Shown in pieces: positions 43,107 through 51,891 of a stretch of 64,000 bases of DNA. The stretch is taken from contig OZ245007.1 of the NCBI GenBank assembly GCA_965223635.1, forward strand, positions 1,116,001-1,180,000, in the 5' to 3' direction. This DNA is from Nitrospira_E sp965223635 (GTDB lineage: Bacteria; Nitrospirota; Nitrospiria; Nitrospirales; UBA8639). Below the pieces are notes generated by a model. The model made no database searches, was not told the origin of the DNA, and was given only the letters and a program-made list of their open reading frames with translations. Position 1 is the stretch's first letter. Every line of letters starts with the position of its first letter. The position numbers and the translations under genes are program-made.

Positions 43107-43517
43107 TTATCGGGAAGCAAAAGCGCGGGAAAGGGAATGGAGCACGACGGTCAGTGGGTGCTTGGCATGACCTTTAGGTTGATTGGTCAGCGCGGGAAAG
43201 TGGAAGCCCATCTTACGACCCATACGATGTCGCACTAAACCTGGTAACCAAATGCTATCGCCAAGATAATGCAGTTTCACTGACACCTTCGCATCGATTG
43301 ATACCGGTGGCACTTGATCTGTGGAAAATTCCACAAGCATCCCTTGAGAACTCACATTAATGACTCTGCCTTTACACACCGTTCCCTGCCCACAGCGAAT
43401 GACAACGGGTAAGACTTCCTTCGGGGAGATGGATAGGCGTCGAACTGCTCGTCGATCTTTCTGAGGGCCTGGAACAGGCCGGCGAGAATCCGTTTCAAGA
43501 AGAGTGGCATGTCGCAT
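43107..43517 (-). CDS. PilZ-domain protein
   Basis: 136 residues. A PilZ domain (about 25-115) shows the c-di-GMP-binding elements RRAVRR and NVSSQG. The rest is short and basic, with no membrane segment. It probably acts as a c-di-GMP effector. It starts 2 bases after the STAS gene, so the pair is cotranscribed. Target unknown. Confidence 0.82.
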   Translation of the reverse strand: MRHATLLETDSRRPVPGPQKDRRAVRRLSISPKEVLPVVIRCGQGTVCKGRVINVSSQGMLVEFSTDQVPPVSIDAKVSVKLHYLGDSIWLPGLVRHRMGRKMGFHFPALTNQPKGHAKHPLTVVLHSLSRAFASR

Positions 43518-43519
43518 GC

Positions 43520-43885
43520 TTACGAATCCAGGGTAGTCGTTTCTAAGGCTTCAAAAGCCTTCCATGCTTCATCTTCACTCTGAAAAATAGGAATCCATTC
43601 ATGAATCTCAGTTAATTCTAAAATATCTCGCACAAATCCCATTGGGGCAATAATCCCCAGCTTTCCCCCAATCCGCTGGAAGCGCCGTTGGGCTAACACC
43701 AGCCATCCTAGCGCCGCACTATCAATAAACGACACAGCCACCATATTGAGAACAACAAATCGATAGCCGTCATTAATCGCATGATCAATTCGCCATTTAA
43801 AGTCTTGCCTGGCATTTTGGTCAAACCGCCCGACAAATGTTTCGACCACTGTGTGTTTGCTTATTTTACGCTCGGCCACAACCAT
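43520..43885 (-). CDS. STAS-domain protein (anti-sigma factor antagonist-like)
   Basis: About 121 residues, a complete STAS domain: VETFVGRFDQNARQDFKWRI, then the phospho-acceptor region FVVLNMVAVSFIDSAALGWL with Ser in IDSAALG. Proteins of this type relay partner switching with anti-sigma kinases. ATG 43885 has GGGGGAAC upstream; the frame is open to 43930. It is followed by the PilZ gene, suggesting a switch combined with c-di-GMP sensing. No kinase or phosphatase partner is in the window. Confidence 0.85.
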   Translation of the reverse strand: MVVAERKISKHTVVETFVGRFDQNARQDFKWRIDHAINDGYRFVVLNMVAVSFIDSAALGWLVLAQRRFQRIGGKLGIIAPMGFVRDILELTEIHEWIPIFQSEDEAWKAFEALETTTLDS

Positions 43886-43998
43886 GTTCCCCCCATTCGA
43901 TTGATTCGTTTCCCTGTTTATCGGCCTCAAGCCAAGAACACTTAACCACAGGAATCATGATGGAAGGGACCATTTTGGCTGTAAAATGAACGCGGACG

Positions 43999-44595
43999 TT
44001 ATGGATGTGGGAAGTGTTGAATGAGCAAATCATCCACATATTGAAAGGGAGCATGTTGCCTTGGATGACTGGTAAAGGGGCGAGTGATTCGAAGATGGAC
44101 CGTGTGGGTACCAGCTTTGACTAGATGTTCCGCTTGTAAATGATGCCGAAGGGTACCATTATTCTTTATAGGACCCATATCGTGACGAACCACAACCTGA
44201 TCATCTACTAGCCACTCAAACAGACCACCCGCTAAATTCCGCTTATCTTTTGGGGACTGGTAGGTCACAGCCACATAGGCTGAAAGCAATATAGTCCCTG
44301 TATCCGTAGAAAGCTGGAGTCGTAATCCTCCACCCTGGTCAGGTGTATTCTCTGGCTCATATCGTATCTGGCCCACTTTGAAAATTAGACTCTTGGATGG
44401 TTGTTTCTCATCAACCGTTCCAAACATGACCACCTTGGGCCACCCAGCCTCACCCACAGTTCCATTAGATGTGACAAACGATTCCCAGGGGGTCTTTTGG
44501 TTATTCTCAAAAGTTGTTTGGTTAAGTATTGACGCCTCACAGTCTCCTCCGACACCTACTACCAAAGCACTCAAAATCCAAACAATCATTTTCAT
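43999..44595 (-). CDS. Secreted hypothetical protein
   Basis: About 198 residues: a signal peptide (MKMIVWILSALVVGVGGDCEA) and a beta-rich mature part (RLQLSTDTGTILLSAYVAVT, LFEWLVDDQVVVRHDMG, HTVHLRITRPFTSHP). The pattern suggests a beta-sandwich or carbohydrate-binding-like fold, but no family is recognised. I chose ATG 44595 for the signal peptide; the frame is open to 44661. It lies alone upstream of the STAS-PilZ pair on the same strand. Confidence 0.6.
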   Translation of the reverse strand: MKMIVWILSALVVGVGGDCEASILNQTTFENNQKTPWESFVTSNGTVGEAGWPKVVMFGTVDEKQPSKSLIFKVGQIRYEPENTPDQGGGLRLQLSTDTGTILLSAYVAVTYQSPKDKRNLAGGLFEWLVDDQVVVRHDMGPIKNNGTLRHHLQAEHLVKAGTHTVHLRITRPFTSHPRQHAPFQYVDDLLIQHFPHP

Positions 44596-44747
44596 TGAAA
44601 ACTTATTCAACCTGATGAAATGAAAGGATCGTGGTATTTCCCTTAAGTCTATGACCATCACCTCTTGGGGTCTTTCTTTTATAATGGGTTTTTTTTCAGG
44701 AACTACCTGGGTATGATACCAAGTTATTTTGCCAAGGAGATCACTTC

Positions 44748-45854
44748 ATGAATATTTATCATATACGCATTTATACTCAATTTATCCTTTATTCCCTCAC
44801 CACCATTGGCCTAACGTGTCTTGTGAACATTCCAAGCGCATTATCTATTGAACTTTCGACTATGGACAAAAGTGAACGGACTACTGCCGTACCCCTTGAA
44901 CAAGTCCAGAACCTGCTAATTGAAACACTAGCCCTTACTGAACGAGGGCTGCAAGACTCCACCGCTCTTCGCCAAACAGTCAGCGAACGTTTAGCACAGG
45001 CAGGATTCACACCTATATTAGAGAAATCAACACCCCATGACATTCTGATACGCATCAAATGCGAGGAACGAAAGAGCCAGACAGGACCCAGCCAACACAG
45101 GAAAGGAGGGCACTCTTTGTCGATGGTTTCTAGGCATTGGAAGGGCCCAGCTTGCTCTATTTCCTATCGTTACCAAGGCGAATCTGCCCTTTGGAGCTGG
45201 GAGGTCCGAACCTCGTTTGAAGAAGCCAGGGAAGCGGCCAAAGTAGCAGGAGCCTCTAATAGTGGTCTGTATGCTTTGCAAGAATTACAAAGGCAGCTGG
45301 CTCAGGATGAATTCCCCCTGTATTTAGCCGCAGAATGGGGGCAAGCTGACCGTTTAATTGCCCTATTGCGGCAATCAACAGATCAGGTGGACCGTCAGCG
45401 CCTTATTCTTCAATTGCTCGGCCCCCTGAATTCTAAGGCTGCACTCCCAACAATTAAAGAAGCCACGACCAACCCCAACCTAGCTGTAACGGCCATAGCA
45501 GCTCTGGGAGATCAAGGCGAGGTGGCTATCTCCTCATTAGTTAATATTTTAAAGTCATCCCAAAGCTCTGAACTCAGATTCGCAGCCCTTCAAGCACTTA
45601 GAGTCATTGCTACTCACAGCTCGCCTCCCACTCTATATGATGTCTTTGTCGAACAATTAGAATCCCAAGATCCCCGGATGCAAACCGTGGCTGTCAGGGG
45701 ATTGGGAAGTTTAGGAGATCTACGCGCCATAACCCCAATAGAAGCACTGAACCTTCAGACCTGGTCCAACCCCTCCACTCACCCTGACATGAAAGCTTTA
45801 CGAGAAGCCCTGAATTGGAGCCTTTTTCAGTTAGCCCCTTCCTCCCACTGGTGA
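44748..45854 (+). CDS. Exported HEAT-repeat protein
   Basis: 368 residues. A signal peptide (FILYSLTTIGLTCLVNIPSALS) leads to a mixed N-terminal domain (about 40-190). HEAT-like repeats follow (about 200-350; AALPTIKEATTNPNLAVTAI and AALGDQGEVAISSLVNILK). HEAT repeats are protein-binding scaffolds. The ribosome site AAGGAGATCACTTCATG is strong. Function unknown; it precedes the TPR-dioxygenase gene with a 277-base gap that holds a small hairpin (45859-45880) but no gene. Confidence 0.75.
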   Translation: MNIYHIRIYTQFILYSLTTIGLTCLVNIPSALSIELSTMDKSERTTAVPLEQVQNLLIETLALTERGLQDSTALRQTVSERLAQAGFTPILEKSTPHDILIRIKCEERKSQTGPSQHRKGGHSLSMVSRHWKGPACSISYRYQGESALWSWEVRTSFEEAREAAKVAGASNSGLYALQELQRQLAQDEFPLYLAAEWGQADRLIALLRQSTDQVDRQRLILQLLGPLNSKAALPTIKEATTNPNLAVTAIAALGDQGEVAISSLVNILKSSQSSELRFAALQALRVIATHSSPPTLYDVFVEQLESQDPRMQTVAVRGLGSLGDLRAITPIEALNLQTWSNPSTHPDMKALREALNWSLFQLAPSSHW

Positions 45855-46131
45855 GAAAGGTCTGGAGTTTCGTTCAGACCGAAATAACGCGACCTTGAGT
45901 ATTTGCTCGTTGGTTTATGGTTTCTTCCCCATACCAATTTCGACTCTCGACTTTACTTTTGTCATGAGTCCGGCATAGGCTTTTCCCCATACATCAAATA
46001 TCTTTAGGGTTTCTCTTAACTATACGGGGGTAACGTTCAACTCGGTTCTTTTAAGTTTCCTTTTCCTTGAGGGAAAAGAAATAAGAGGAGTTCGAACCTT
46101 CCCCTTAGTGAACACGTGATCTCCTGCTAGG

Positions 46132-47841
46132 ATGACGCTCATGAACCGCTCATCACGTCGCCAGGCTGATAAAATCCAACGCACAGCACGTGTACAAAGT
46201 CTTTCAGCGGATGCCCAACGCCTCTTCCAAGAAACCGTCAGCCATCACCAGGCCAAACGGTTTCAAGAGGCGGAAGCTGGGTATCAACACATTCTCGATC
46301 AATTTCCTCGACATCCAGATTCTTTACATCTTCGAGGACTCCTAGCCTATCAACAAGGGAACTCAGGCGTAGCACTAACATTCATCCAACAAGCCATTTC
46401 TCTTGACTCTAGCAAACCTCATTATTTTTTTAATCAGGCCTTAGTACTAGAAAAGGAAGAACGGTGGGAGGAAGCCATCACATCCTATCAAGAGGCTATT
46501 CGACTCAACCCTCACTATGTCGAAGCGTTGAGTAATATTGGGAATGTCTATAGGCGTCAACGCCAATGGAACCATGCGATTGCAGCCTATGAAAATGCTA
46601 GAAAGCTTAAACCACAATCTGCCAATCTGCTGAACAATTTGGGTGTGGTCTATAAGGAAAAAGGTGACTTGGAGCAAGCTCTGGCTCACTATCAACAGGC
46701 GACAACGCTCTCATTTCAACATGCGGAAGCCCATCACAATATGGGTGTCGCACTCAAAGATCAAGGCAAGCTGGAAGAAGCTGCCACCGCCTTCCAACAG
46801 GCCTTATCGCTCAAACCCAAATATGCTAACGCCCATTATCACCTAGGACTACTCCGACTCTGGCAACAACAACCCACAGAAGCCCTAGCCTGTTTCCGAC
46901 AGTCCGCCGACCTTACCTTTAACCAGGGGCAAGGGATCGCACCTCCATTTGTCACCAAGGCCCGTATCAAACATGACGCCGAACAACTGACCTACCTGTT
47001 GGCGCATAACTCTTCCATGGCCGCTCCGCAAGAGTATCAAGACACCTTGCAAGCCACGCTGGTTCGCTGCAATGCAGGCGCCCCCGACTCGATTTTTGTC
47101 AAACTCACGGTTCAAGAGCAAATAGCCCTGGCCCCTTCTTTTCACAAGTTTTTACATGTACGTCCAGCCGCTAGGGTTACAGAAACAGCCGTGAATCCAA
47201 ACCTGGACGTTACGAGTATTGAAGAGCAGTATTTTTCCACACGACCTGAAGCCATGTTTGTAGATACCCTCCTTACTCAGGATGCATTAACCACATTACG
47301 GACTTTCTGTTTGGAATCCACCATTTGGAAACGTGATTATCAAAACGGATATATCGGGACGTTTTTAGCCAATGGGTTTGCCTGTCCACTGCTTCTCCAA
47401 ATTGCCGAAGAGTTGCGCTGCCGCTTTCCCCGCATTTTTCGGCAGCACCAATTAGTCCAATCCTGGGCCTTTAAACATGACAGTGCATTACGCGGGCTTA
47501 ACATGCATGCCGACGCGGCCGCGGTGAATGTGAATTTTTGGATAACCCCTGATGAAGCCAATCGTAACAGGGAATCAGGCGGGTTGGTCGTGTGGGATAA
47601 GGAAGCCCCTGATGATTGGGACTTCGTTGAATACAATAACGATAAGAACAAACACAAAATTCATGAATTTCTTGAGCAGAGCGAGGCCAAACCCATTACC
47701 ATTCCTCACCGCCAAAACCGAGCCATCATTTTCAATTCCAACCTTTTTCACGAAACCGATGTCATAGACTTTCATGATAATTATGAAAGTCGCCGCATTA
47801 ATGTCACTTTGCTCTATGGCCACCGACAGAAATCCCACTAG
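46132..47841 (+). CDS. TPR protein fused to a 2OG-Fe(II) dioxygenase-like domain
   Basis: 569 residues. Six to seven TPRs (about 28-265; e.g. WEEAITSYQEAIRLNPHYVE) are followed by a linker and a C-terminal domain (about 355-565). That domain has double-stranded beta-helix metal ligands: His-x-Asp in LNMHADAAAVNVNFWITP, a distal His in NSNLFHETDVIDF, and Arg in ESRRINVTLLYG. This pattern fits prolyl or asparaginyl hydroxylases using 2-oxoglutarate and iron. TPRs probably select a protein substrate; known relatives modify peptides or sugars. ATG 46141 with AGGA upstream is an alternative start. Confidence 0.8.
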   Translation: MTLMNRSSRRQADKIQRTARVQSLSADAQRLFQETVSHHQAKRFQEAEAGYQHILDQFPRHPDSLHLRGLLAYQQGNSGVALTFIQQAISLDSSKPHYFFNQALVLEKEERWEEAITSYQEAIRLNPHYVEALSNIGNVYRRQRQWNHAIAAYENARKLKPQSANLLNNLGVVYKEKGDLEQALAHYQQATTLSFQHAEAHHNMGVALKDQGKLEEAATAFQQALSLKPKYANAHYHLGLLRLWQQQPTEALACFRQSADLTFNQGQGIAPPFVTKARIKHDAEQLTYLLAHNSSMAAPQEYQDTLQATLVRCNAGAPDSIFVKLTVQEQIALAPSFHKFLHVRPAARVTETAVNPNLDVTSIEEQYFSTRPEAMFVDTLLTQDALTTLRTFCLESTIWKRDYQNGYIGTFLANGFACPLLLQIAEELRCRFPRIFRQHQLVQSWAFKHDSALRGLNMHADAAAVNVNFWITPDEANRNRESGGLVVWDKEAPDDWDFVEYNNDKNKHKIHEFLEQSEAKPITIPHRQNRAIIFNSNLFHETDVIDFHDNYESRRINVTLLYGHRQKSH

Positions 47842-47847
47842 GGGCGT

Positions 47848-48032
47848 GTTGAATAATGAAGATATCGATAGCCATATTTCTCCATGAAGCAATTGGTGAT
47901 CAACGGCTTCGGGTCCGTTCAAAACAGTTCGTTCAGCAAGGCCGCAGCCCTTTTTGCACACGGAGCGTACTGGCAATACGTGAGTACGGAAAAAGGGCGA
48001 GAACGCCGCTGGCGGCTTTTTTCAACGGACCC
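47848..48032 (+). repeat. 185 bp structured repeat, copy B
   Basis: Same length as copy A (37305-37489) with many substitutions. The outer stem GGGTCCGTTCAAAACAG (47911-47927) pairs with 48016-48032 at 15 of 17 positions. The inner stem GCCCTTTTT/AAAAAGGGC is perfect here, and the apical stem keeps CGTA/TACG although the loop has changed. It begins 7 bases after the TPR-dioxygenase stop and may help end that transcript. Confidence 0.8.
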
Positions 48033-48141
48033 ACTAGCTTGGTTTTTTAAATGGGAATTTTTTCTACGCTGTTCTGTCTACGGGATCCAAGAAAACGAGG
48101 TGGGGAGAAATTCGACTAGACAAACAACGAAGAATGAATAC

Positions 48142-48516
48142 CTATGGCTCAAAGAGACACGCAAACCTTGCTTGCTCGAATAATTCTTCAAAAATTTTTC
48201 TTCCTTGCAGATATTGGTCTTCCGCGTCAATCAACTTTTTCGTCCGTTCCGGAGCTTGCCACGTAGCTTCATTACAGCGGGCAGCTTTCTCCACGCTAAA
48301 AGTGCCACCCCCAGTACAAATCATCAATTCACCATAGGCTTTCCGTTCACGCGCCTGGGCCAACTCCATCGTTCGCTGATAGGGAATTAACGCCTTCCTG
48401 GCCTTATGGACTTTTTCAAGCGCCATACCACAGGAAGCATGAAAAGGTTCGGGAAAAGTCCTGGCAGGCCCTAACAAGATGAGGATTAATCCAGCTAATA
48501 AGTAAAGAATGCGCAT
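48142..48516 (-). CDS. Small exported hypothetical protein
   Basis: About 124 residues: a signal peptide (MRILYLLAGLILILLGPARTF) and a mature helical part with four cysteines (HASCGMAL, MICTGGG, ARCNEAT, FACLFEP) that may form two disulfides. Rich in charged residues; no family recognised. ATG 48516 is preferred over 48522. Upstream, 48523-48988 (about 465 bases) holds no gene that I can support. Confidence 0.6.
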   Translation of the reverse strand: MRILYLLAGLILILLGPARTFPEPFHASCGMALEKVHKARKALIPYQRTMELAQARERKAYGELMICTGGGTFSVEKAARCNEATWQAPERTKKLIDAEDQYLQGRKIFEELFEQARFACLFEP

Positions 48517-48988
48517 GACCAAATGCTATTGGCTATTTATGCAAATACTCACCATCGGACAAAGAAACTGGAGACAATACCATACAATGGCGCAGACACC
48601 CTCTCTGCCCCCACCTAGACATATGGGAGTCAAGTAGATTCCTAAGACAAATGTGACCTCATTCGACTTTCATTGCCACCAATTTATTCTAATTCTTTTC
48701 TCTCTTATCACAATGCCAGGTCACATGAGCGGAAAAATCTCCCAATAACAGAAGAACACTTTAAAGGAGTGTACCTTTATTAGTGCAAGGCTTCAAATAT
48801 CGAATTACGGGAACCGCTTAAAAGAAAATTCTGCGAGTCGTTACCCAACAATACTCAAGATAATAAAAATACCCATATAGGAAATATTTTTCCTTGGCTG
48901 TCTGGGATAATTTTTAATTCTTTTCACCTGTAAAAAGAAACGTACGAGGGTGAGGTAACAAGCTTTGCAAGGCTTGGTGAAGAGTTAA

Positions 48989-49065
48989 TGGTGCGCCCGA
49001 CAGGAATCGAACCTGTAACCTCTTGATTCGTAGTCAAGTACTCTATCCAATTGAGCTACGGGCGC
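48989..49065 (-). tRNA. tRNA-Arg (anticodon ACG)
   Basis: Read on the minus strand, a 7 bp acceptor stem GCGCCCG/CGGGCGC, the D-arm box TAGCTCAATTGGATAGAG, the anticodon stem CTTGA/TCAAG with loop CTACGAA (anticodon ACG, wobble A probably deaminated), the T-arm GGTTCGATTCC, and an encoded 3' ACCA are all present. The cloverleaf is complete at 77 bases including CCA. Confidence 0.95.
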
Positions 49066-49106
49066 ACACCTGATTGTTCAATAACTTAGATGAGTTGGGT
49101 AAGATA

Positions 49107-49322
49107 CTAGAATATCCTAGTGTTAAATAGGCGAGCCACTTGCCACAAGTCGCCTTCTAGAAAACTATTGTACCGTGTATAGACTTCCAATGTCTTGTGT
49201 CCAGTAATTTTCATAAACGTCAGATAGGCAATCCCGGCTCGTCGCAAATTTGTAACGGCGGCATACTGGAAAACATCGGAATAAGATCCTTCAAAGCTTA
49301 AGCAATAACCGGCAGCATGCAA
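49107..49322 (-). pseudogene. Tyrosine recombinase/integrase C-terminal remnant
   Basis: About 71 codons resembling the end of a phage-type integrase: NLRRAGIAYLTFMKITGHKT with the conserved GHKT, and the nucleophile-like Tyr in VYTRYN, then SFLEGDLWQVARL. The catalytic His-x-x-Arg box is degraded (FQYAAVTN). The N-terminal two thirds are missing. It lies just upstream of tRNA-Arg, so a mobile element may once have been here; 49323-49779 holds no intact gene. Confidence 0.65.
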
Positions 49323-49779
49323 CGCCGCACTGGATTGAATTGGCTGGTTGTCTCTATTAGGAACATATGGCCTTCGTAAATGTAGCAGACTTTATACAGG
49401 CCCTTGAATAAATCCGTCAACTCTGGGGTTAGCGACACTCATTGCCCCTCGTTGATCTTGGTACCTTCAACTTGCAACCGAATCACATTGGCCTTGAAAT
49501 CCACAGGATTCAGAGCATTATTTCCCTTTTCTCATTTCAAAGGCTGGCAGGATTCTTTGCGAATCACCCTTCCCATTCTATGTAGCGAAACATATACTTC
49601 AATACTGTCAGACCTCGGGTTAAATATCATCCATTGGAGGCTGGATCTCAGCAGAACTTTTCGCAAAGAGCCTCAATATGAGCTACTGTAATTCCCCCCC
49701 GCACTTTAGGATGAGTGGACTTAGGAAGACCAGACTATGGATCTCAGAACAGGGTTACCAAAGAACAAACAATGCAATT

Positions 49780-50420
49780 TTACATTTCTTGAGGCAGAGA
49801 TATGAACTGGTGGAGAGCATGAGCTGGGGCAATATAGATGGCTTCTAGATCAACCGGCTTACCTGTTATCATATGCACAATCTCAAAAAGATAATCCTCC
49901 TCGGTTTTTCCACTTTCTTCCATGTAATGAATTAACACAGCTTCGGCCACCCTAAGCATTTCTGTAAGGTCAATTTTCCAACCTTCGGCTTCTTTATAAA
50001 AATGAAACTGATACAGTGGTGACGTACCCGTCTGGATGATGGCATTGCCGCTCGCAACATTGCCATTGATTTCTATGTTTCCCAGCCCCAAGGTCAACAG
50101 GGAATCAGTTCCTACCCATCCGTGATTTACGGCATATTCAAATAAGACCTGTCCATTCATGGCTATGAGATGGGTGTCAGGTATGTTGAGTCGAGCAAGA
50201 ATCACCTGCATTTTATCCATTAACCCGAACTCAACAAAATCTTGTTTCTCAGCATGAATGACCTTGTGACAGAGTTCATCCCAATACCTTCTGGTCCGTT
50301 GATCCACCAGAGAATAGGCCAAGGAACCTTGATCATCACGGATCGCTTGCATATAGCTGTCAAAGGTGTGATGAAGACGATGGGTTTCGGGAGTCGTACA
50401 TCCGTGAGTCAAGCCCAAAG
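49780..50420 (-). pseudogene. Lipoprotein with its signal peptide cut off by an IS256-family element
   Basis: About 212 residues remain. The reading frame runs to the edge of the neighbouring insertion sequence, starting LGLTHGCTTPETHRLHH, which looks like the tail of a lipobox (L-T-H-G-C) with the hydrophobic leader missing. The rest is a mixed alpha/beta region with FHFYKEAEGWKIDLTEML, similar in style to DUF4878/NTF2-like lipoproteins. No start codon with a ribosome site is visible; TTG is the only option. Probably not exported any more. Confidence 0.6.
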
Positions 50421-51828
50421 TTAGTTGGAATGCGTCACGGCTCCCAGGTTAATATTATGCGACCTTCCGAGTCGTGGTCATCTCCAAGCGCAGTTCCCGT
50501 TTCAGTGCCTCGCGTAACTGCGGCAGATGTTGATAGCCTTTCACTTTGCGCAGTCGTGGCTCGATATCTAACAGCGCAGTGGCCAACCATCGCTGCCGTT
50601 GATTTGAGTTCGTCCAGCGATCGACCTTCGCACACCGCTCTTCCACCAAGGCATTGATCGACTCCAGGCAATTCGTCGTTTTGAAGGAGAGGCCGAGGCA
50701 TGCAAACATGCCCAACCGATGCACGGTCAACGTTTCCTCCAACCCTTCGGCCAAGCTCCGCGCCGCGGATTGGTTCCGAGTCTCGAGTTCCTGCTGCAGG
50801 CGACCGAGCGCGGTCTTGGCTTCCGTATACGTTGGACGCTGATACGCGCGTTGAAGCCGTCGTCGCCAGGCCACCTGTTCGCCTTTGGGTAGATGGCGCA
50901 CAACATTCTCGCGCTTATGCCACTGACAGCGTTGCACTAAGGCGGTCGAGCCCCACGCTTGGCGTACGGCCGCGCGCAACCCTTTGCCGCCATCAATGAT
51001 CACCAAGAGACCCTGGGAATCGTCGAGGCCCCGTTCCTCCAAGGAGCGGAGGAACGGCGTCAAAACGGTCTCGTTTTCTGTCCCCGTTTCCACAAACCCC
51101 AGCACGTGTTTCTCCCCCGTGAGGGTAATCCCCACGGCAATGCCCATCGTCATGTCGGCAAACATCTTGCCATCGAGAAAGACGGCCACTAGATCTAGCT
51201 CACGGAGATCACGCTCTTGCAACGCCTTCAGTTGCTTGGCACTCGCCTGCACAAAGGTTCTCGATACGGTCGAACTGGACAGGCCAATCGCGCCGGGGAC
51301 CGCTTCGGCTGCGGCTTCATAATTCCGACACGAAATGCCATACAGCACTCGCTTGAGGAGCAAGTCATCCAACTGGCCAGTCCCTTGGTAACGATCAATC
51401 GTCTGTAATGAGATCTCCCCACCCTGTTGGTGTTGAACACGAGGGATGCGTAGGCGATGCCGTTGCCCCGCCAGCTGTACGCTCCCCGGATTGCTGCCAT
51501 GACGCCGGCCAGGAAGAGCAGCGGCTTTTCGCGCATAGCGGGCCCCAGCCAAGGCACACACCTCGTTCTCCAAGATCTCGTGCAGATGCATGAGTCCCAA
51601 GGGGATCAGGTTCCGAATACATTCCAGCTTACTGTCCACATCAAAGGCTTCATAGTGGTGCGGCCCGAAGACCTGGGCCGTTCCCAACAGTTTCCTCTTC
51701 TTGCTTCTGTTCGCAGCGTTCGTAATACTGCTCATGTCGTGGCTCCTTTCATGACGCGCGGACGATGGTTGTTCTTGGTCGAACGCCATCTCAGCACAGT
51801 GAAGGGAGCCGCTTCAAATTCCAACTAG
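50421..51828 (-). mobile_element. IS256-family insertion sequence
   Basis: About 1.4 kb with imperfect ends: TTAGTTGGAAT...CGGCTCCC (50421-50445) and the complement of CTAGTTGGAAT...CGGCTCCC (51804-51828). They match at 19 of 25 positions. No 8-9 bp target duplication is visible, and the region beyond the right end does not supply the missing lipoprotein leader, so rearrangement followed insertion. Confidence 0.8.
50455..51789 (-). CDS. IS256-family transposase
   Basis: A 444-residue DDE transposase. First Asp in LDLVAVFLDGKMFADMTM, second Asp in GLLVIIDGGKGLRAAV, the CxxC/H-like QRCQWHKRENVVRHL, and the Glu region TTNCLESINALVEERCAKV are all present. The reading frame is uninterrupted, so it may be functional. 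ATG 51735 is an alternative start. Confidence 0.92.
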   Translation of the reverse strand: MAFDQEQPSSARHERSHDMSSITNAANRSKKRKLLGTAQVFGPHHYEAFDVDSKLECIRNLIPLGLMHLHEILENEVCALAGARYARKAAALPGRRHGSNPGSVQLAGQRHRLRIPRVQHQQGGEISLQTIDRYQGTGQLDDLLLKRVLYGISCRNYEAAAEAVPGAIGLSSSTVSRTFVQASAKQLKALQERDLRELDLVAVFLDGKMFADMTMGIAVGITLTGEKHVLGFVETGTENETVLTPFLRSLEERGLDDSQGLLVIIDGGKGLRAAVRQAWGSTALVQRCQWHKRENVVRHLPKGEQVAWRRRLQRAYQRPTYTEAKTALGRLQQELETRNQSAARSLAEGLEETLTVHRLGMFACLGLSFKTTNCLESINALVEERCAKVDRWTNSNQRQRWLATALLDIEPRLRKVKGYQHLPQLREALKRELRLEMTTTRKVA

Positions 51829-51891
51829 ACTTAGCACACATTCGTCCTTTGGCAACCCTATTCCCGATATAGAGTTAAAATGGATTTAAAT

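Noticed and set aside
49404..49691. A 95-codon plus-strand frame
   Set aside because: No ribosome site, no recognisable motif and surrounding decay; treated as non-coding.
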